Positions 53,703 to 63,344 of a stretch of DNA of 64,000 bases are shown here, piece after piece. The DNA is from Flavobacteriaceae bacterium UBA5534. GTDB taxonomy: Bacteria; Bacteroidota; Bacteroidia; Flavobacteriales; Flavobacteriaceae. The notes under the pieces were generated by a model, which saw only the letters and a program-made list of their open reading frames with translations, was not told the DNA's origin and searched no databases. The translations under genes and the position numbers were made by a program. The DNA lies in NCBI GenBank assembly GCA_002426015.1, contig DINS01000031.1:1-64000 (forward strand). The letters are read 5' to 3'. How positions within the stretch are numbered: position 1 is the first letter of the stretch; each line of letters starts with the position of its first letter.

Positions 53703-53722
53703 ATTCCTGCGAAGGCAGGAAT
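53703..53722. repeat. 20-bp palindromic repeat, copy 1
   Basis: ATTCCTGCGAAGGCAGGAAT is an 8-bp stem with loop GAAG and no U-run. A related copy in inverted orientation lies at 54271-54290 on the other side of yqeY. It resembles a short dispersed palindrome. Confidence 0.7.
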
Positions 53723-53727
53723 CTCGT

Positions 53728-54177
53728 TTATGCTAATTTAGTTTTTACAATAGTAGAGATCGTCTTCCCATCTGCTTTACCAGCTAATTGCTGATTGACA
53801 ATTGCCATAACCTTCCCCATATCTTTCATGCCTTCTGCTCCGACTTTCGCAATAGTATCAACCACTACTTTCTCGATTTCTGCCTCACTCAATTGTGCTG
53901 GCAAAAACTGGCTTATGATTTCTGCTTGAGCTAATTCTGGCTCGGCCAAATCCATTCTATTTTGTTCACTAAAAATGGCTGCACTGTCCTTACGCTGCTT
54001 TACAAGTTTAGATAGTATTTTAATTTCTTGCTCTTTAGTGATGTCTTCTTTTGAACCTGTTTCGGTTTGTGCCAATAATAGTTCTGATTTAACAGCTCTT
54101 AATGCTGCCAAAGCCATTTGATCCTTATCTTTCATAGCTGCTTTCATTGCAGTCATAATGTTTTCTTGTAAGCTCAT
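53728..54177 (-). CDS. GatB/YqeY domain-containing protein
   Basis: This 149-residue protein is of the YqeY family, a helical domain also found at the tail of the amidotransferase GatB, where it binds tRNA. Signatures are AMKDKDQMALAALRAVKSEL, EQEIKILSKLVKQRKDS, ILSQFLPAQL-like IISQFLPAQLSEAEIE and MGKVMAIVNQQLAGKADGKT near the end. It is a likely tRNA-linked factor of unknown role. It follows ftsZ after a strong terminator, as in other flavobacteria, and has a near-match promoter box TATCTTCG about 30 bases upstream. Confidence 0.92.
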   Translation of the reverse strand: MSLQENIMTAMKAAMKDKDQMALAALRAVKSELLLAQTETGSKEDITKEQEIKILSKLVKQRKDSAAIFSEQNRMDLAEPELAQAEIISQFLPAQLSEAEIEKVVVDTIAKVGAEGMKDMGKVMAIVNQQLAGKADGKTISTIVKTKLA

Positions 54178-54212
54178 TTTCGTTTTTATTTTGATGCTGC
54201 GAAGATAATAAA

Positions 54213-54240
54213 AAGTTAGCAGTCTTCAGTCAGTGTTTGC
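54213..54240. repeat. Short CAGT-rich repeat piece upstream of yqeY
   Basis: The stretch around GCAGTCTTCAGTCAGTGTTT shares the words GCAGTCTTCAG with the nqrD-nqrE gap repeat (16209-16215 region onward). It is probably a fragment of the same dispersed element. Confidence 0.4.
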
Positions 54241-54270
54241 TCTCTAATAAATCACCATTAAATTGATAAG

Positions 54271-54290
54271 ATTCCTATCTTCACAGGAAT
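54271..54290. repeat. 20-bp palindromic repeat, copy 2
   Basis: ATTCCTATCTTCACAGGAAT matches the reverse complement of copy 1 (53703-53722) at 17 of 20 positions. The outer 6-bp arms are intact, while the inner pairs have decayed. The two copies flank yqeY in opposite orientation. Confidence 0.65.
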
Positions 54291-54324
54291 AAAAAACCCG
54301 AAAAGCGGTTGGGCTTTTCGGGTT
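54291..54324 (-). terminator. Terminator of the dcw operon after ftsZ
   Basis: A perfect 12-bp stem (54324-54313 with 54306-54295 on the minus strand) with a 6-base loop is followed by a U-run (complement of 54291-54296). It lies 35 bases after the ftsZ stop codon. Confidence 0.9.
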
Positions 54325-54359
54325 AACAAAAGTGCGAAACACTAAACTAAAATTTGCTA

Positions 54360-56288
54360 TTAATCTACGTTGTCATGTAAGAACGAATTATTACTTCTCA
54401 ATTGAATATCGTCGTTGTCGTCAGTGCCAACAGATAGTCTTGAAGTATTCGTATCAGAAGAGTGTTGAGAGTCTTCTAAGTTCACACCTTGCCTTTTGTA
54501 TGCTGGTTCGCGTTCAATCTCATCGATTTTAGCGTTATTGAATTTATAATTGAAATCTTTCATTTTGCGTCGTCTTTCGTCTGCTCTTTCTTTGAGCAAT
54601 TCTGAAATTGGTGTATTCATTGGGTCAATTTCATCTTCAATGATTGGTTTTTTTGTTTCAGAGGTGACTACTTTACGTTCAAAAACGATTTCTTCATCTA
54701 TTTCAATCGTATTGGCTTTAGATTTATTGATGGATGATTCATAGGTCATAAAATCATCTAGTGCATAACGCTTTTCGCCTTCTTCATTAGCTTCAGTTAC
54801 TGGAATAATTTCGACATAATCATTTACCTTCATTTCTTTCATATCGTCATCTAATTCAAATAGGATGCGATTGTCATCAGAAGAAGTCATTTCCTTTTGT
54901 GAGTCTGACAAAGGCAAATCGAATGTCAATGTAATTTGTTCCTCTTCTTCAAAAACTATAGGTTGTTCTTCATTTTGTTTTTGGACTGGTGTAATCACAA
55001 AATCGTCTTCATCAACTGAATCTAACACTTCGTCATATACAACATTTAGGTTTTTGATAAATTCTGTAGTTGGAATCAAATCCATTCTAACATCATCTAA
55101 CTTCACTTCATTGATGATATCATCGTCTTCCGTTTCAAACAAGGTATGTTTTACAATTTTTTCTTGTTCTTCTTCTTTTTCAAGAATAATATCTGGAGTG
55201 ATAATGGCTGGTTCGCGCTCTTTAGTTTTGACATCATTGTTAGAATCGTCTTCCAAGGCGTGCACCACTTTTTTTACTTCAGTATTAGAAATCTCATCTT
55301 GTTGTTCAACATCAAATCCAGTAGCGATAATTGTGACAGCAATTGATTCTTGTAATGATTCATCTTCACCAACACCCATAATGATGTTTGCTCCATGTCC
55401 TGCTTCATTTTGGATATGATCATTGATTTCTCCAATCTCGTCAATAGTAATTTCTTGAGCACCAGAAACGATCAGCAACAATACGTTTTTGGCTCCAGTA
55501 ATTTTATTGTCGTTCAATAATGGTGAATCTAAAGCTTTCATTATTGCTTCTTGAGCGCGTGTTTTACCAGACGCCGTCGCAGAGCCCATGATGGCTGTTC
55601 CGCTATTGCTCAACACGGTTTTGGCATCACGCAAATCAATATTTTGTGTATAGTGATGTGTAATCACTTCGGCAATTCCTCTTGAGGCTGTTGACAACAC
55701 TTCGTCTGCTTTAGAGAATCCTGCTTTAAAACCAAGGTTACCATAAACTTCACGTAGTTTATTGTTATTGATGACCACTAAAGAATCTACATGAGCACGT
55801 AGCGTTTCAATACCCTTTTGAGCCTGTTCATTACGAGTTTTTCCCTCAAACTGGAATGGCATTGTTACAATACCTACAGTAAGAATATCTAACTCTTTAG
55901 CCATTTTAGCAATGATTGGAGCGGCTCCAGTACCTGTACCTCCACCCATTCCTGCAGTGATAAATACCATTTTTGTATTGGTATCCAACATTCTGCGGAT
56001 GTCTTCCAAACTCTCAACAGCAGCTTGCTCACCAACATCAGGGTTTGCGCCTGCTCCTAAACCTTCGGTTAAGTTCACACCAAGTTGAATTTTGTTTGGG
56101 ACTCCACTGTTTTGCAGTGCTTGAGCATCTGTATTACAGATGACAAAATCAACTCCTTTTATTCCTTGTTGAAACATGTGGTTAATAGCATTGCTTCCAC
56201 CTCCACCAACACCTATCACCTTGATGACATTGGATTGGTTTTTTGGCAAATCGAATGCGATGTTTCCAAATTCATTTTTGTTGCTCAT
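54360..56288 (-). CDS. ftsZ: Cell division protein FtsZ
   Basis: Tubulin-like GTPase that forms the division ring (642 residues; E. coli FtsZ has 383). The GTP motif GGGTGTG is at 115-121, IGVGGGGSNAI opens the fold and the T7 loop is NFADVxxxM-like in IDEIGEINDHI, which is a looser match than usual. From about residue 330 a 310-residue acidic, low-complexity linker follows (DDDIINEVKLDDVRMDLIPT, EEEEQITLTFDLPL), then a C-terminal region with NLEDSQHSSDTN. The long tail is typical of Bacteroidetes. It is the last gene of the dcw cluster. Confidence 0.95.
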   Translation of the reverse strand: MSNKNEFGNIAFDLPKNQSNVIKVIGVGGGGSNAINHMFQQGIKGVDFVICNTDAQALQNSGVPNKIQLGVNLTEGLGAGANPDVGEQAAVESLEDIRRMLDTNTKMVFITAGMGGGTGTGAAPIIAKMAKELDILTVGIVTMPFQFEGKTRNEQAQKGIETLRAHVDSLVVINNNKLREVYGNLGFKAGFSKADEVLSTASRGIAEVITHHYTQNIDLRDAKTVLSNSGTAIMGSATASGKTRAQEAIMKALDSPLLNDNKITGAKNVLLLIVSGAQEITIDEIGEINDHIQNEAGHGANIIMGVGEDESLQESIAVTIIATGFDVEQQDEISNTEVKKVVHALEDDSNNDVKTKEREPAIITPDIILEKEEEQEKIVKHTLFETEDDDIINEVKLDDVRMDLIPTTEFIKNLNVVYDEVLDSVDEDDFVITPVQKQNEEQPIVFEEEEQITLTFDLPLSDSQKEMTSSDDNRILFELDDDMKEMKVNDYVEIIPVTEANEEGEKRYALDDFMTYESSINKSKANTIEIDEEIVFERKVVTSETKKPIIEDEIDPMNTPISELLKERADERRRKMKDFNYKFNNAKIDEIEREPAYKRQGVNLEDSQHSSDTNTSRLSVGTDDNDDIQLRSNNSFLHDNVD

Positions 56289-56322
56289 ATAATTAGTTTT
56301 TACTGGATTTATTATTAATATT

Positions 56323-57654
56323 TTATTCTGCGTTATCTAAAAAATCTTTGACGCGTTCCGTTAGTTTGTCCAAAAACGATTTGCGTTCTTTTTTTGGTGG
56401 TGCGGCAATTTCTTCGTCTTGATCTGTTGGCTCTTCGACAATGGTTTCATTTTGCAGCTCTTCTTCAGCAGCCTTTTCAATGCGCTTACGCTCTTGACGT
56501 TTAAGGCCATCCATTACCAAACCAACAGCTGTTGCAAACAAGGGACTTGCAACCTCTTCATCACTATCACCTGCCAAATGCTCGTTTGGATACCCAATTC
56601 TGGTGTCCATGCCTGTGATATATTCGACTAATTGTTTTAAATGTTTCAATTGGGCACCTCCACCTGTCAATACAATTCCTGCAATCAATTTCTTCTTTTG
56701 TTCTTCGTGTCCGTAATTTTTAATCTCCACATACACTTGCTCTATAATTTCTACTACGCGTGCATGGATGATTTTTGAGAGATTTTTGAGTGTTATTTCT
56801 TTTGGCTCTCTACCTCTCAATCCTGGAATGGATACAATCTCATTATCTTTATTCTCTCCTGGCCAAGCTGAACCGAATTTAATTTTTAACAGTTCGGCTT
56901 GCTTTTCAATGATGGAGCAACCTTCCTTGATGTCTTCCGTAATCACATTACCACCAAAAGGAATGACTGCTGTATGTCGAATAATTCCATCTTTAAAAAC
57001 AGCTAAATCTGTAGTTCCTCCACCTATATCAATTAGAGCTACGCCTGCTTCTTTTTCTTCTTGACTTAATACTGCATTTGCTGATGCCAATGGCTCTAGA
57101 GTAATGCCTTCAAGTTCTAATCCAGAGCTTTTGACACATCGTCCGATATTTCTAATCGAAGATACTTGGCCTACAACTACGTGAAAATTTGCTTCCAAAC
57201 GCCCACCATACATTCCGATAGGTTCTTTGATTTCGGCTTGACCATCAACTTTGTATTCTTGTGGCAACACATGGATGATTTCTTCTCCAGGTAACATGAC
57301 CAATTTGTGCACTTGATTGATTAATCGGTCGATATCTTCCTCATCGATGACCAATTCGGAATTGGCTCTTGTAATGTAATCGCTATGTTGTAAACTTCTA
57401 ATGTGTTGACCAGCAATACCAACAGTCACATCTTCGATTTTCAATCCGCTTTCTGCTTCAGCCTCTTGAACCGCCTGTTGAATGGACTGAATGGTTTGTG
57501 TAATATTATTTACCACACCACGATGTACACCCAAACTCTTGGATTTTCCGATACCCAAAATTTCGGCTTTGCCATATTCGTTTTTACGACCAATCATCGC
57601 CACAATCTTTGTGGTTCCGATATCTAATCCTACTGAAATTTTATTGTTTTCCAT
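56323..57654 (-). CDS. ftsA: Cell division protein FtsA
   Basis: Actin-like protein that ties FtsZ filaments to the membrane (443 residues). The nucleotide motifs are SVGLDIGTTKIVAMIG, VALIDIGGGTTDLAVFKDG and AGIVLTGGGAQLKHL; the SHS2 domain lies in between (about 85-165). The last 20 residues (SFLDKLTERVKDFLDNAE) form the amphipathic membrane-targeting helix. It lies 34 bases before ftsZ and 3 bases after ftsQ in one operon. Confidence 0.96.
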   Translation of the reverse strand: MENNKISVGLDIGTTKIVAMIGRKNEYGKAEILGIGKSKSLGVHRGVVNNITQTIQSIQQAVQEAEAESGLKIEDVTVGIAGQHIRSLQHSDYITRANSELVIDEEDIDRLINQVHKLVMLPGEEIIHVLPQEYKVDGQAEIKEPIGMYGGRLEANFHVVVGQVSSIRNIGRCVKSSGLELEGITLEPLASANAVLSQEEKEAGVALIDIGGGTTDLAVFKDGIIRHTAVIPFGGNVITEDIKEGCSIIEKQAELLKIKFGSAWPGENKDNEIVSIPGLRGREPKEITLKNLSKIIHARVVEIIEQVYVEIKNYGHEEQKKKLIAGIVLTGGGAQLKHLKQLVEYITGMDTRIGYPNEHLAGDSDEEVASPLFATAVGLVMDGLKRQERKRIEKAAEEELQNETIVEEPTDQDEEIAAPPKKERKSFLDKLTERVKDFLDNAE

Positions 57655-57657
57655 CGT

Positions 57658-58377
57658 TTACTTTTTGGTGCAAATGACTTGTTTATCAAACCTTAAGTTC
57701 ACTACACTATACCTATTAAGCGTACTATCTCTCATAGCTTTTTGATAAAAAGCTTTAAGATTGTTTATTTTTTTATCTAACAGTTTTGTTGAGCCTAATT
57801 GAATTTTAAAATCGTGTAATCTAAATTTCAAATCGATACTCTTATTTTCATTTTGATGAATCTCAACTACATGTGTTTTTAAAAATTCATCTGCCTGAAT
57901 TTTTCGTGCCACAACAGCGATATTATACAATTCATTTTTGTTTACAAATCCAGTCACCAAAGGCACTCTCGACGAGTAATTTGTTGATAACGGCATATCC
58001 TTACCTTCATTATCAACATAATAGGACGCATTTGTACTCACTCTTGCTATAGGTTTCCTTTGTTCGATTTCAGCGGTTAAAGTGCCATCAACGTTGATGT
58101 ACACTTGAGCCTCTTTAATCATAGGATTGGAATTTAGGGCGGTTTCCAAGTCGTTCAAATCTATAATTTCTTTAGGCTTATTTATAACACTCTGTTGATT
58201 TTGTATTAACAATTTACTAACAGTCTCATGAGTGACAAATAAATTCTCCTCACCGATAAATTCGATGTTTGGTTCGCTCACTTTTCTTGCTGAATTTCTT
58301 ATAGAAGAAAACGCAAACAGAAAGCCAACCAAAATTAGCAACACAATGATTTTTATGCTGTTATAATATCGTTTCAC
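57658..58377 (-). CDS. ftsQ: Cell division protein FtsQ/DivIB
   Basis: Bitopic divisome protein (239 residues) with a short cytoplasmic start, one membrane helix (about 9-24) and a periplasmic POTRA domain (VSEPNIEFIGEENLFVTHET, then NDLETALNSNPMIKEAQVYI) and beta domain (TLTAEIEQRKPIARV). The start is GTG inside the end of murC (17-base overlap), so translation is coupled. Sequence is divergent, as usual for FtsQ, but position and POTRA leave little doubt. Confidence 0.92.
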   Translation of the reverse strand: MKRYYNSIKIIVLLILVGFLFAFSSIRNSARKVSEPNIEFIGEENLFVTHETVSKLLIQNQQSVINKPKEIIDLNDLETALNSNPMIKEAQVYINVDGTLTAEIEQRKPIARVSTNASYYVDNEGKDMPLSTNYSSRVPLVTGFVNKNELYNIAVVARKIQADEFLKTHVVEIHQNENKSIDLKFRLHDFKIQLGSTKLLDKKINNLKAFYQKAMRDSTLNRYSVVNLRFDKQVICTKK

Positions 58378-59719
58378 TACTTAATGCCTGTTTTATATGT
58401 TTAACTTCTTCTCCAATATCGCCAGCTCCAATGGTCAAAACTACTTGTGCACTCGACTTTTTTATCGCTGAAACCAACTCTGCTTTTGATATTAATTTTT
58501 TGTTACTGTTGTTAATTTTTGTCAACAACCATTGTGATGTAATGCCTTCAATCGGTAACTCTCTTGCTGGATAAATGTCGAGCAACAAAATCTCATCAAA
58601 TTGTGATAAACTCTTTGCAAAATCATCAGCAAAATCTCGTGTGCGACTGAACAAATGTGGTTGAAAAATGGCCAATACTTTTTTGTTTGGGTACATTTCC
58701 CTTACTGCTTGGTGCACTGCGTTTATCTCTTCAGGATGATGTGCATAATCATCAATGAACACCAAATCATTTGTTTTAATTTGATAGGTGAATCGTCGTT
58801 TAACCCCTTTATAAGATGCCAATGCCGTGGCGAGCTGCTGCTGAGGGATGCCGTATTCTACAGACATCGCCAAGGCTATTAATGCATTCGACAGATTATG
58901 TCTACCAGGTAGGTTAAATTTGAAATTGTATAGCGTTTGAGTTGGTGTTTTGACGTCAAACTCATAACTGCCATTGTTTATTTTTATATTTTGAACCGAA
59001 TAATCCGATTCATCTTCTATTCCGTAAGTAATGCCTTGTATTGGCAAACCGTTTTTAACAAATAGTTTTCCATTCGGTTTCAGCTTTTTGGAAAACTCAA
59101 CAAATGATTTTTTGAGCTCCTCTGCTTCTCCGTAAATATCCAAATGATCGGCATCCATTGAGGTGATACATGCCATATCTGGAGATAGCGTTAAAAATGA
59201 ACGGTCAAATTCGTCAGCTTCGACAACGGTCACTTCGGTTCCGTTAAGAATGAAATTTGAATTGTAATTCTCACTTATTCCACCTAAAAATGCTGTAACA
59301 GGAACATTACATTGATTTAATAAATGCCCTAAAATGCTTGTTGTTGTAGTTTTACCATGTGTGCCTGCAACCGCTAAACAAAAGGTGTTTTTTGTGATTT
59401 CACCCAATACAGCCGAACGCTTCAACACTTCATAATGGTTGTTTTTAAAATACACTAATTCTTTATGGTCTTTGGGAACGGCTGGTGTATAAACCACTAA
59501 TGTTGTCTCTGAATTTAAAAATGGTGTATCCACATTGGCAACCGAATCTTCAAAGTGGACTTTGACACCCAATTCTTCAAGAGCATCTGTAATATCTGTT
59601 TTTGTTTTGTCATAACCAGCAACCACTTTTCCATTCGCCACAAAATATCTAGCCAAGGCACTCATTCCGATGCCTCCAATGCCAATAAAATAGACGTTAT
59701 GTATGCGGTTTAGGTTCAT
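58361..59719 (-). CDS. murC: UDP-N-acetylmuramate--L-alanine ligase
   Basis: Adds L-Ala to UDP-MurNAc in peptidoglycan precursor synthesis (452 residues). The N-terminal Rossmann motif is [18 protein letters not shown], the ATP loop is [18 protein letters not shown], and DEFDRSFL and [10 protein letters not shown] are Mur ligase signatures. Cytoplasmic. It overlaps murG by 4 bases and ftsQ by 17 bases. Confidence 0.97.
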   Translation of the reverse strand: MNLNRIHNVYFIGIGGIGMSALARYFVANGKVVAGYDKTKTDITDALEELGVKVHFEDSVANVDTPFLNSETTLVVYTPAVPKDHKELVYFKNNHYEVLKRSAVLGEITKNTFCLAVAGTHGKTTTTSILGHLLNQCNVPVTAFLGGISENYNSNFILNGTEVTVVEADEFDRSFLTLSPDMACITSMDADHLDIYGEAEELKKSFVEFSKKLKPNGKLFVKNGLPIQGITYGIEDESDYSVQNIKINNGSYEFDVKTPTQTLYNFKFNLPGRHNLSNALIALAMSVEYGIPQQQLATALASYKGVKRRFTYQIKTNDLVFIDDYAHHPEEINAVHQAVREMYPNKKVLAIFQPHLFSRTRDFADDFAKSLSQFDEILLLDIYPARELPIEGITSQWLLTKINNSNKKLISKAELVSAIKKSSAQVVLTIGAGDIGEEVKHIKQALSSETIL

Positions 59720-60813
59720 TTACTATTTAATAATTTTTCAACTTCGTCAACAATGTCTTTGGTAGCGTTAACTAATGCTAATTTCTTAATGTTCTCACTT
59801 AATTCCTTTTGCTTTTCTGTTGATGAAACCAACTGTGAGAAACGATTTTCAAAATCAATATCCAAGTCGGTTTCTTTTATCAATAGGGCTGCATTTTTAT
59901 CGACAATGGCCATCGCATTTTTTGTTTGATGGTCTTCGGCCACATTTGGCGATGGTATAAAAATCACTGGTTTTCCGACGACACATAGTTCTGATACCGA
60001 ACTTGCCCCTGCTCTCGAAATGATGAAATCTGACGCCGCATAAGCAAAATCCATATTGTTGATAAAGGCATGTACTTGGACATCGTCATTGTTATTATAT
60101 TTTTTATAAACGTCATAATACAGCTTACCACATTGCCAAATGACCTGCACATTTTGTGTTTGGAAAAACTCAAGTTCTTTTTCTATTAATTCGTTGATGC
60201 GTCTTGCACCAAGGCTTCCGCCCAATACCAATAAGGTATATTTACCGTGCTTTTGTTTGAAAACATCTTTGGCTTCAATCTTTTTACTATCGATCTGTAA
60301 CAAATCTTGACGGATAGGATTCCCTGTTTTAATCAATTTGTCCTTTGGAAAAAAACGTTCCAACCCATCATAGGCAACACATATTTTATCGACTTTTTTT
60401 GACAATAATTTATTGGTAATTCCTGGATAAGAATTCTGTTCTTGTATTAAACTAGGAACTCCTTTTGAAATTGCCATATTCAATAATGGCCCGCTTGCAA
60501 AGCCACCTGTCCCTATGGCAACATCTGGATTAAACGTTTTGATTATTTTTCGAGCTCTTAATAAACTCACCATCAATTTCAATGGAAACAATAAATTTTT
60601 CAACGTCAATTTTCGCTGAATACCAGAAATCCAAAGTCCTTCAATTTTGTAACCAGCTTGAGGTACCTTTTCCATTTCCATTCGGTCGGAAGCTCCAACA
60701 AATAAAAATTCGGTATCTGGAAAACGAGATTTCAATTCATTTGCAATGGCTATTGCAGGATAGATATGACCTCCTGTTCCACCTCCAGATAATATGATCT
60801 TATAGTTATTCAT
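59716..60813 (-). CDS. murG: Lipid II synthase MurG
   Basis: Membrane-associated glycosyltransferase that adds GlcNAc to lipid I (365 residues). It shows the N-terminal [14 protein letters not shown] loop, the second glycine loop in [25 protein letters not shown] and the UDP-GlcNAc site [20 protein letters not shown]28 family. It shares one base with ftsW (TAATG) and four with murC. Confidence 0.97.
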   Translation of the reverse strand: MNNYKIILSGGGTGGHIYPAIAIANELKSRFPDTEFLFVGASDRMEMEKVPQAGYKIEGLWISGIQRKLTLKNLLFPLKLMVSLLRARKIIKTFNPDVAIGTGGFASGPLLNMAISKGVPSLIQEQNSYPGITNKLLSKKVDKICVAYDGLERFFPKDKLIKTGNPIRQDLLQIDSKKIEAKDVFKQKHGKYTLLVLGGSLGARRINELIEKELEFFQTQNVQVIWQCGKLYYDVYKKYNNNDDVQVHAFINNMDFAYAASDFIISRAGASSVSELCVVGKPVIFIPSPNVAEDHQTKNAMAIVDKNAALLIKETDLDIDFENRFSQLVSSTEKQKELSENIKKLALVNATKDIVDEVEKLLNSK

Positions 60814-62012
60814 TAGATTGCTTCACTTAAAATTTCGAGTGGATTTTCTTCTTCAACATCTTTCTGTCCTTTTATCTCTTCTCGTTTTACACTCACACTC
60901 AATATGATTCCAATTGCCAAACAGGTCATCCAAATGGAAGTACCTCCACTACTTATCAATGGTAAGGTTTGCCCTGTTACTGGAAACAACTCAACAGCGA
61001 CAGCCATATTGATAAACGCTTGAAATACGATTGGCAAGCCTACTCCAAGCACCAACAATTTGCCAAAAACGGTATCTGCTTTTTGGGAAATGATGACGAT
61101 TCGGAACAATAGCCAACAATACATTACCAACAAAAAGAGACCTCCAATCATTCCATATTCTTCTACGATGATGGCAAAAATGAAATCGGAAGATGATTGT
61201 GGCAAAAAGTTTTTCTGTACACTTTTCCCGGGACCAACACCTTGTATTCCACCAGATGCAATTGCAATCTTTGCTTTTTCAATTTGGTAATCAGCTTCTG
61301 TGTCTTCACCTCCATTTAAAAAATTATCAACTCTATTTTCCCAGGTCTGAATTCTGTTCTCCATTAAATCTGGAAATGCTTTTGCCACCAATATGAACAA
61401 AGTCAAGGCAACTATTCCGGTTCCTACTACAATGGCCAAATATTTAATGGGATAACCTCCAACAAATGTCAATATCATCACCATGGAAAATATGATTGCC
61501 GTTGTTGAAAAGTTAGCAGGCAATATCAATATGAGGACAAAAAAAACTGGTAACCATAATGGCAAAATAGTTTCTTTGAATGTGATTTCTTTTTCTTGAA
61601 TTTTAGATAAATATCTTGCCACATAAACCATTAAAACTACTGCAGCCAACGTGGACGTTTGAAAAGACATCCCAACAATAGGAATCTGTATCCAACGACT
61701 TGCGTTGGCTCCTTCAATGGTCGTACCTTGCAACATGGTCACTATCAACAATACCAAAACTATAGGAATCATTACCATTGACAACCCTCTGAAATAACGA
61801 TACGGTATTCGATGTACTCCATAAATAATCAAAAAACCTAGAAACAAGTGCATAAAATGCTTTACAAAAAACGTAAAAGTGCTTCCTGACGTGCTAGTAT
61901 ATGCCAAATTACTGGCTGCACTATACACAGGAAGGAATGAGAAAATTGCCAACAATGTGACAATTGCCCAGATTAACTTATCTCCTTTTATGTTTTTTAA
62001 TACATTTTCCAT
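60813..62012 (-). CDS. ftsW: Peptidoglycan glycosyltransferase FtsW
   Basis: SEDS-family membrane enzyme that polymerises lipid II at the septum (399 residues, about ten helices). Family motifs are [60 protein letters not shown] (three 20-residue signature stretches) and the late [14 protein letters not shown]. The partner transpeptidase FtsI would lie further upstream, outside the window. The start overlaps the murD stop by one base. Confidence 0.96.
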   Translation of the reverse strand: MENVLKNIKGDKLIWAIVTLLAIFSFLPVYSAASNLAYTSTSGSTFTFFVKHFMHLFLGFLIIYGVHRIPYRYFRGLSMVMIPIVLVLLIVTMLQGTTIEGANASRWIQIPIVGMSFQTSTLAAVVLMVYVARYLSKIQEKEITFKETILPLWLPVFFVLILILPANFSTTAIIFSMVMILTFVGGYPIKYLAIVVGTGIVALTLFILVAKAFPDLMENRIQTWENRVDNFLNGGEDTEADYQIEKAKIAIASGGIQGVGPGKSVQKNFLPQSSSDFIFAIIVEEYGMIGGLFLLVMYCWLLFRIVIISQKADTVFGKLLVLGVGLPIVFQAFINMAVAVELFPVTGQTLPLISSGGTSIWMTCLAIGIILSVSVKREEIKGQKDVEEENPLEILSEAI

Positions 62013-63343
62013 TATAGGTTTCTTACAGCATCTTTAAATTGACGTCCTCTATCTTCATAATTTTCGAACAAATCAAAACTTGCACATGCAGGAGATAATA
62101 AAACTGAATCTCCAGATTCTGCAATTTTATAGGCAATTTTTACTGCCTCACTCATAAATTGGGTTTCGATGATGACATCTACCATGTTCCCGAATGTGTC
62201 CATGAGCTTTTGGTTATCAACGCCCAAACAAATGATTGCTTTTACTTTTTCGTTTACAAAAGGAAAAAGCTCTTCATAATTGTTGCCTTTATCAACTCCT
62301 CCAACTATCCAAACCGTTGGTGTATCCATACTTTCTAATGCGTAGTAGGTTGCATTAACGTTAGTTGCTTTTGAGTCGTTTATATATTGCACCTTATTAA
62401 TTTTAAGCACATGCTCTAAACGATGCTCAACACCTTGAAAGTTTTCTAAACTTTCTCTTATGGTCTGTTTTCTGATCTTTAACAAATGCGCCACAGTCGA
62501 CGCTGCCATTGCATTCTTAATATTGTGTTTTCCTTCTAAAGCTAAATTTGCTGTTGGCATAATTATCTGGTTGTTATCTATTGTTATTTTTATATTCTCT
62601 TTGTCTAAATACGCTCCATTTTCAATGGTTCTTGTTAATGAAAATGGTAATAATGTGGATTGAATTTTGTTTAGCATTAACCACTCGTTAATAACCTCAT
62701 CATCTGCATCGTAGATTAAATAATCTTCTTTGGTTTGATTCATGGTTATTCGAAATTTAGAATTGATATAATTTTCAAACTTGTAATCATATCTATCTAA
62801 ATGGTCTGGTGTGATGTTTAACAGTACAGCTATATGTGGTTTAAAATCTACAATATCATCTAACTGAAAACTGCTGATTTCTAGCACGTAGTTTGGATAA
62901 TTCTCTTCTAATATCTGTTTTGCGAAACTTTCTCCAATATTTCCCGACAAACCAACTTCTAATTCTTGTTTTAGAATATGGTGCGTTAATGTTGCTGTTG
63001 TTGTTTTACCATTACTTCCTGTTATACCTACAATAGTAGCGTTGGTATATTTTGAAGCAAACTCAATTTCAGAAATCACCAAAATTCCTTTATCACGTAT
63101 TTGTTTTACCAAAGGTGCTTTGTCAGGAATTCCTGGACTTTTCATCACAATGTCAGCATTCAGTATTTTCGATTCTGTATGCTGCTCATCTTCAAATTCA
63201 ATCTCATTATGTATAAGAACGTTTTTATACTTTTCTTTAATTGTTCCTTTATCAGAAACAAAAACTTCATATCCTTTTGCTTTACCTAAAAGCGCTGTAC
63301 CTACACCACTTTCTCCTCCTCCAAGAATCACTAATCGTTTCAT
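62012..63343 (-). CDS. murD: UDP-N-acetylmuramoylalanine--D-glutamate ligase
   Basis: Adds D-Glu to UDP-MurNAc-L-Ala (443 residues). The N-terminal domain is RLVILGGGESGVGTALL, the ATP loop is GITGSNGKTTTATLTHHIL, and NITPDHLDRYD, the EHRLEHV segment and INDSKATNVNAT are diagnostic for MurD. Cytoplasmic. It begins 1 base after the mraY stop and is coupled to ftsW. Confidence 0.97.
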   Translation of the reverse strand: MKRLVILGGGESGVGTALLGKAKGYEVFVSDKGTIKEKYKNVLIHNEIEFEDEQHTESKILNADIVMKSPGIPDKAPLVKQIRDKGILVISEIEFASKYTNATIVGITGSNGKTTTATLTHHILKQELEVGLSGNIGESFAKQILEENYPNYVLEISSFQLDDIVDFKPHIAVLLNITPDHLDRYDYKFENYINSKFRITMNQTKEDYLIYDADDEVINEWLMLNKIQSTLLPFSLTRTIENGAYLDKENIKITIDNNQIIMPTANLALEGKHNIKNAMAASTVAHLLKIRKQTIRESLENFQGVEHRLEHVLKINKVQYINDSKATNVNATYYALESMDTPTVWIVGGVDKGNNYEELFPFVNEKVKAIICLGVDNQKLMDTFGNMVDVIIETQFMSEAVKIAYKIAESGDSVLLSPACASFDLFENYEDRGRQFKDAVRNL

Positions 63344-63344
63344 T

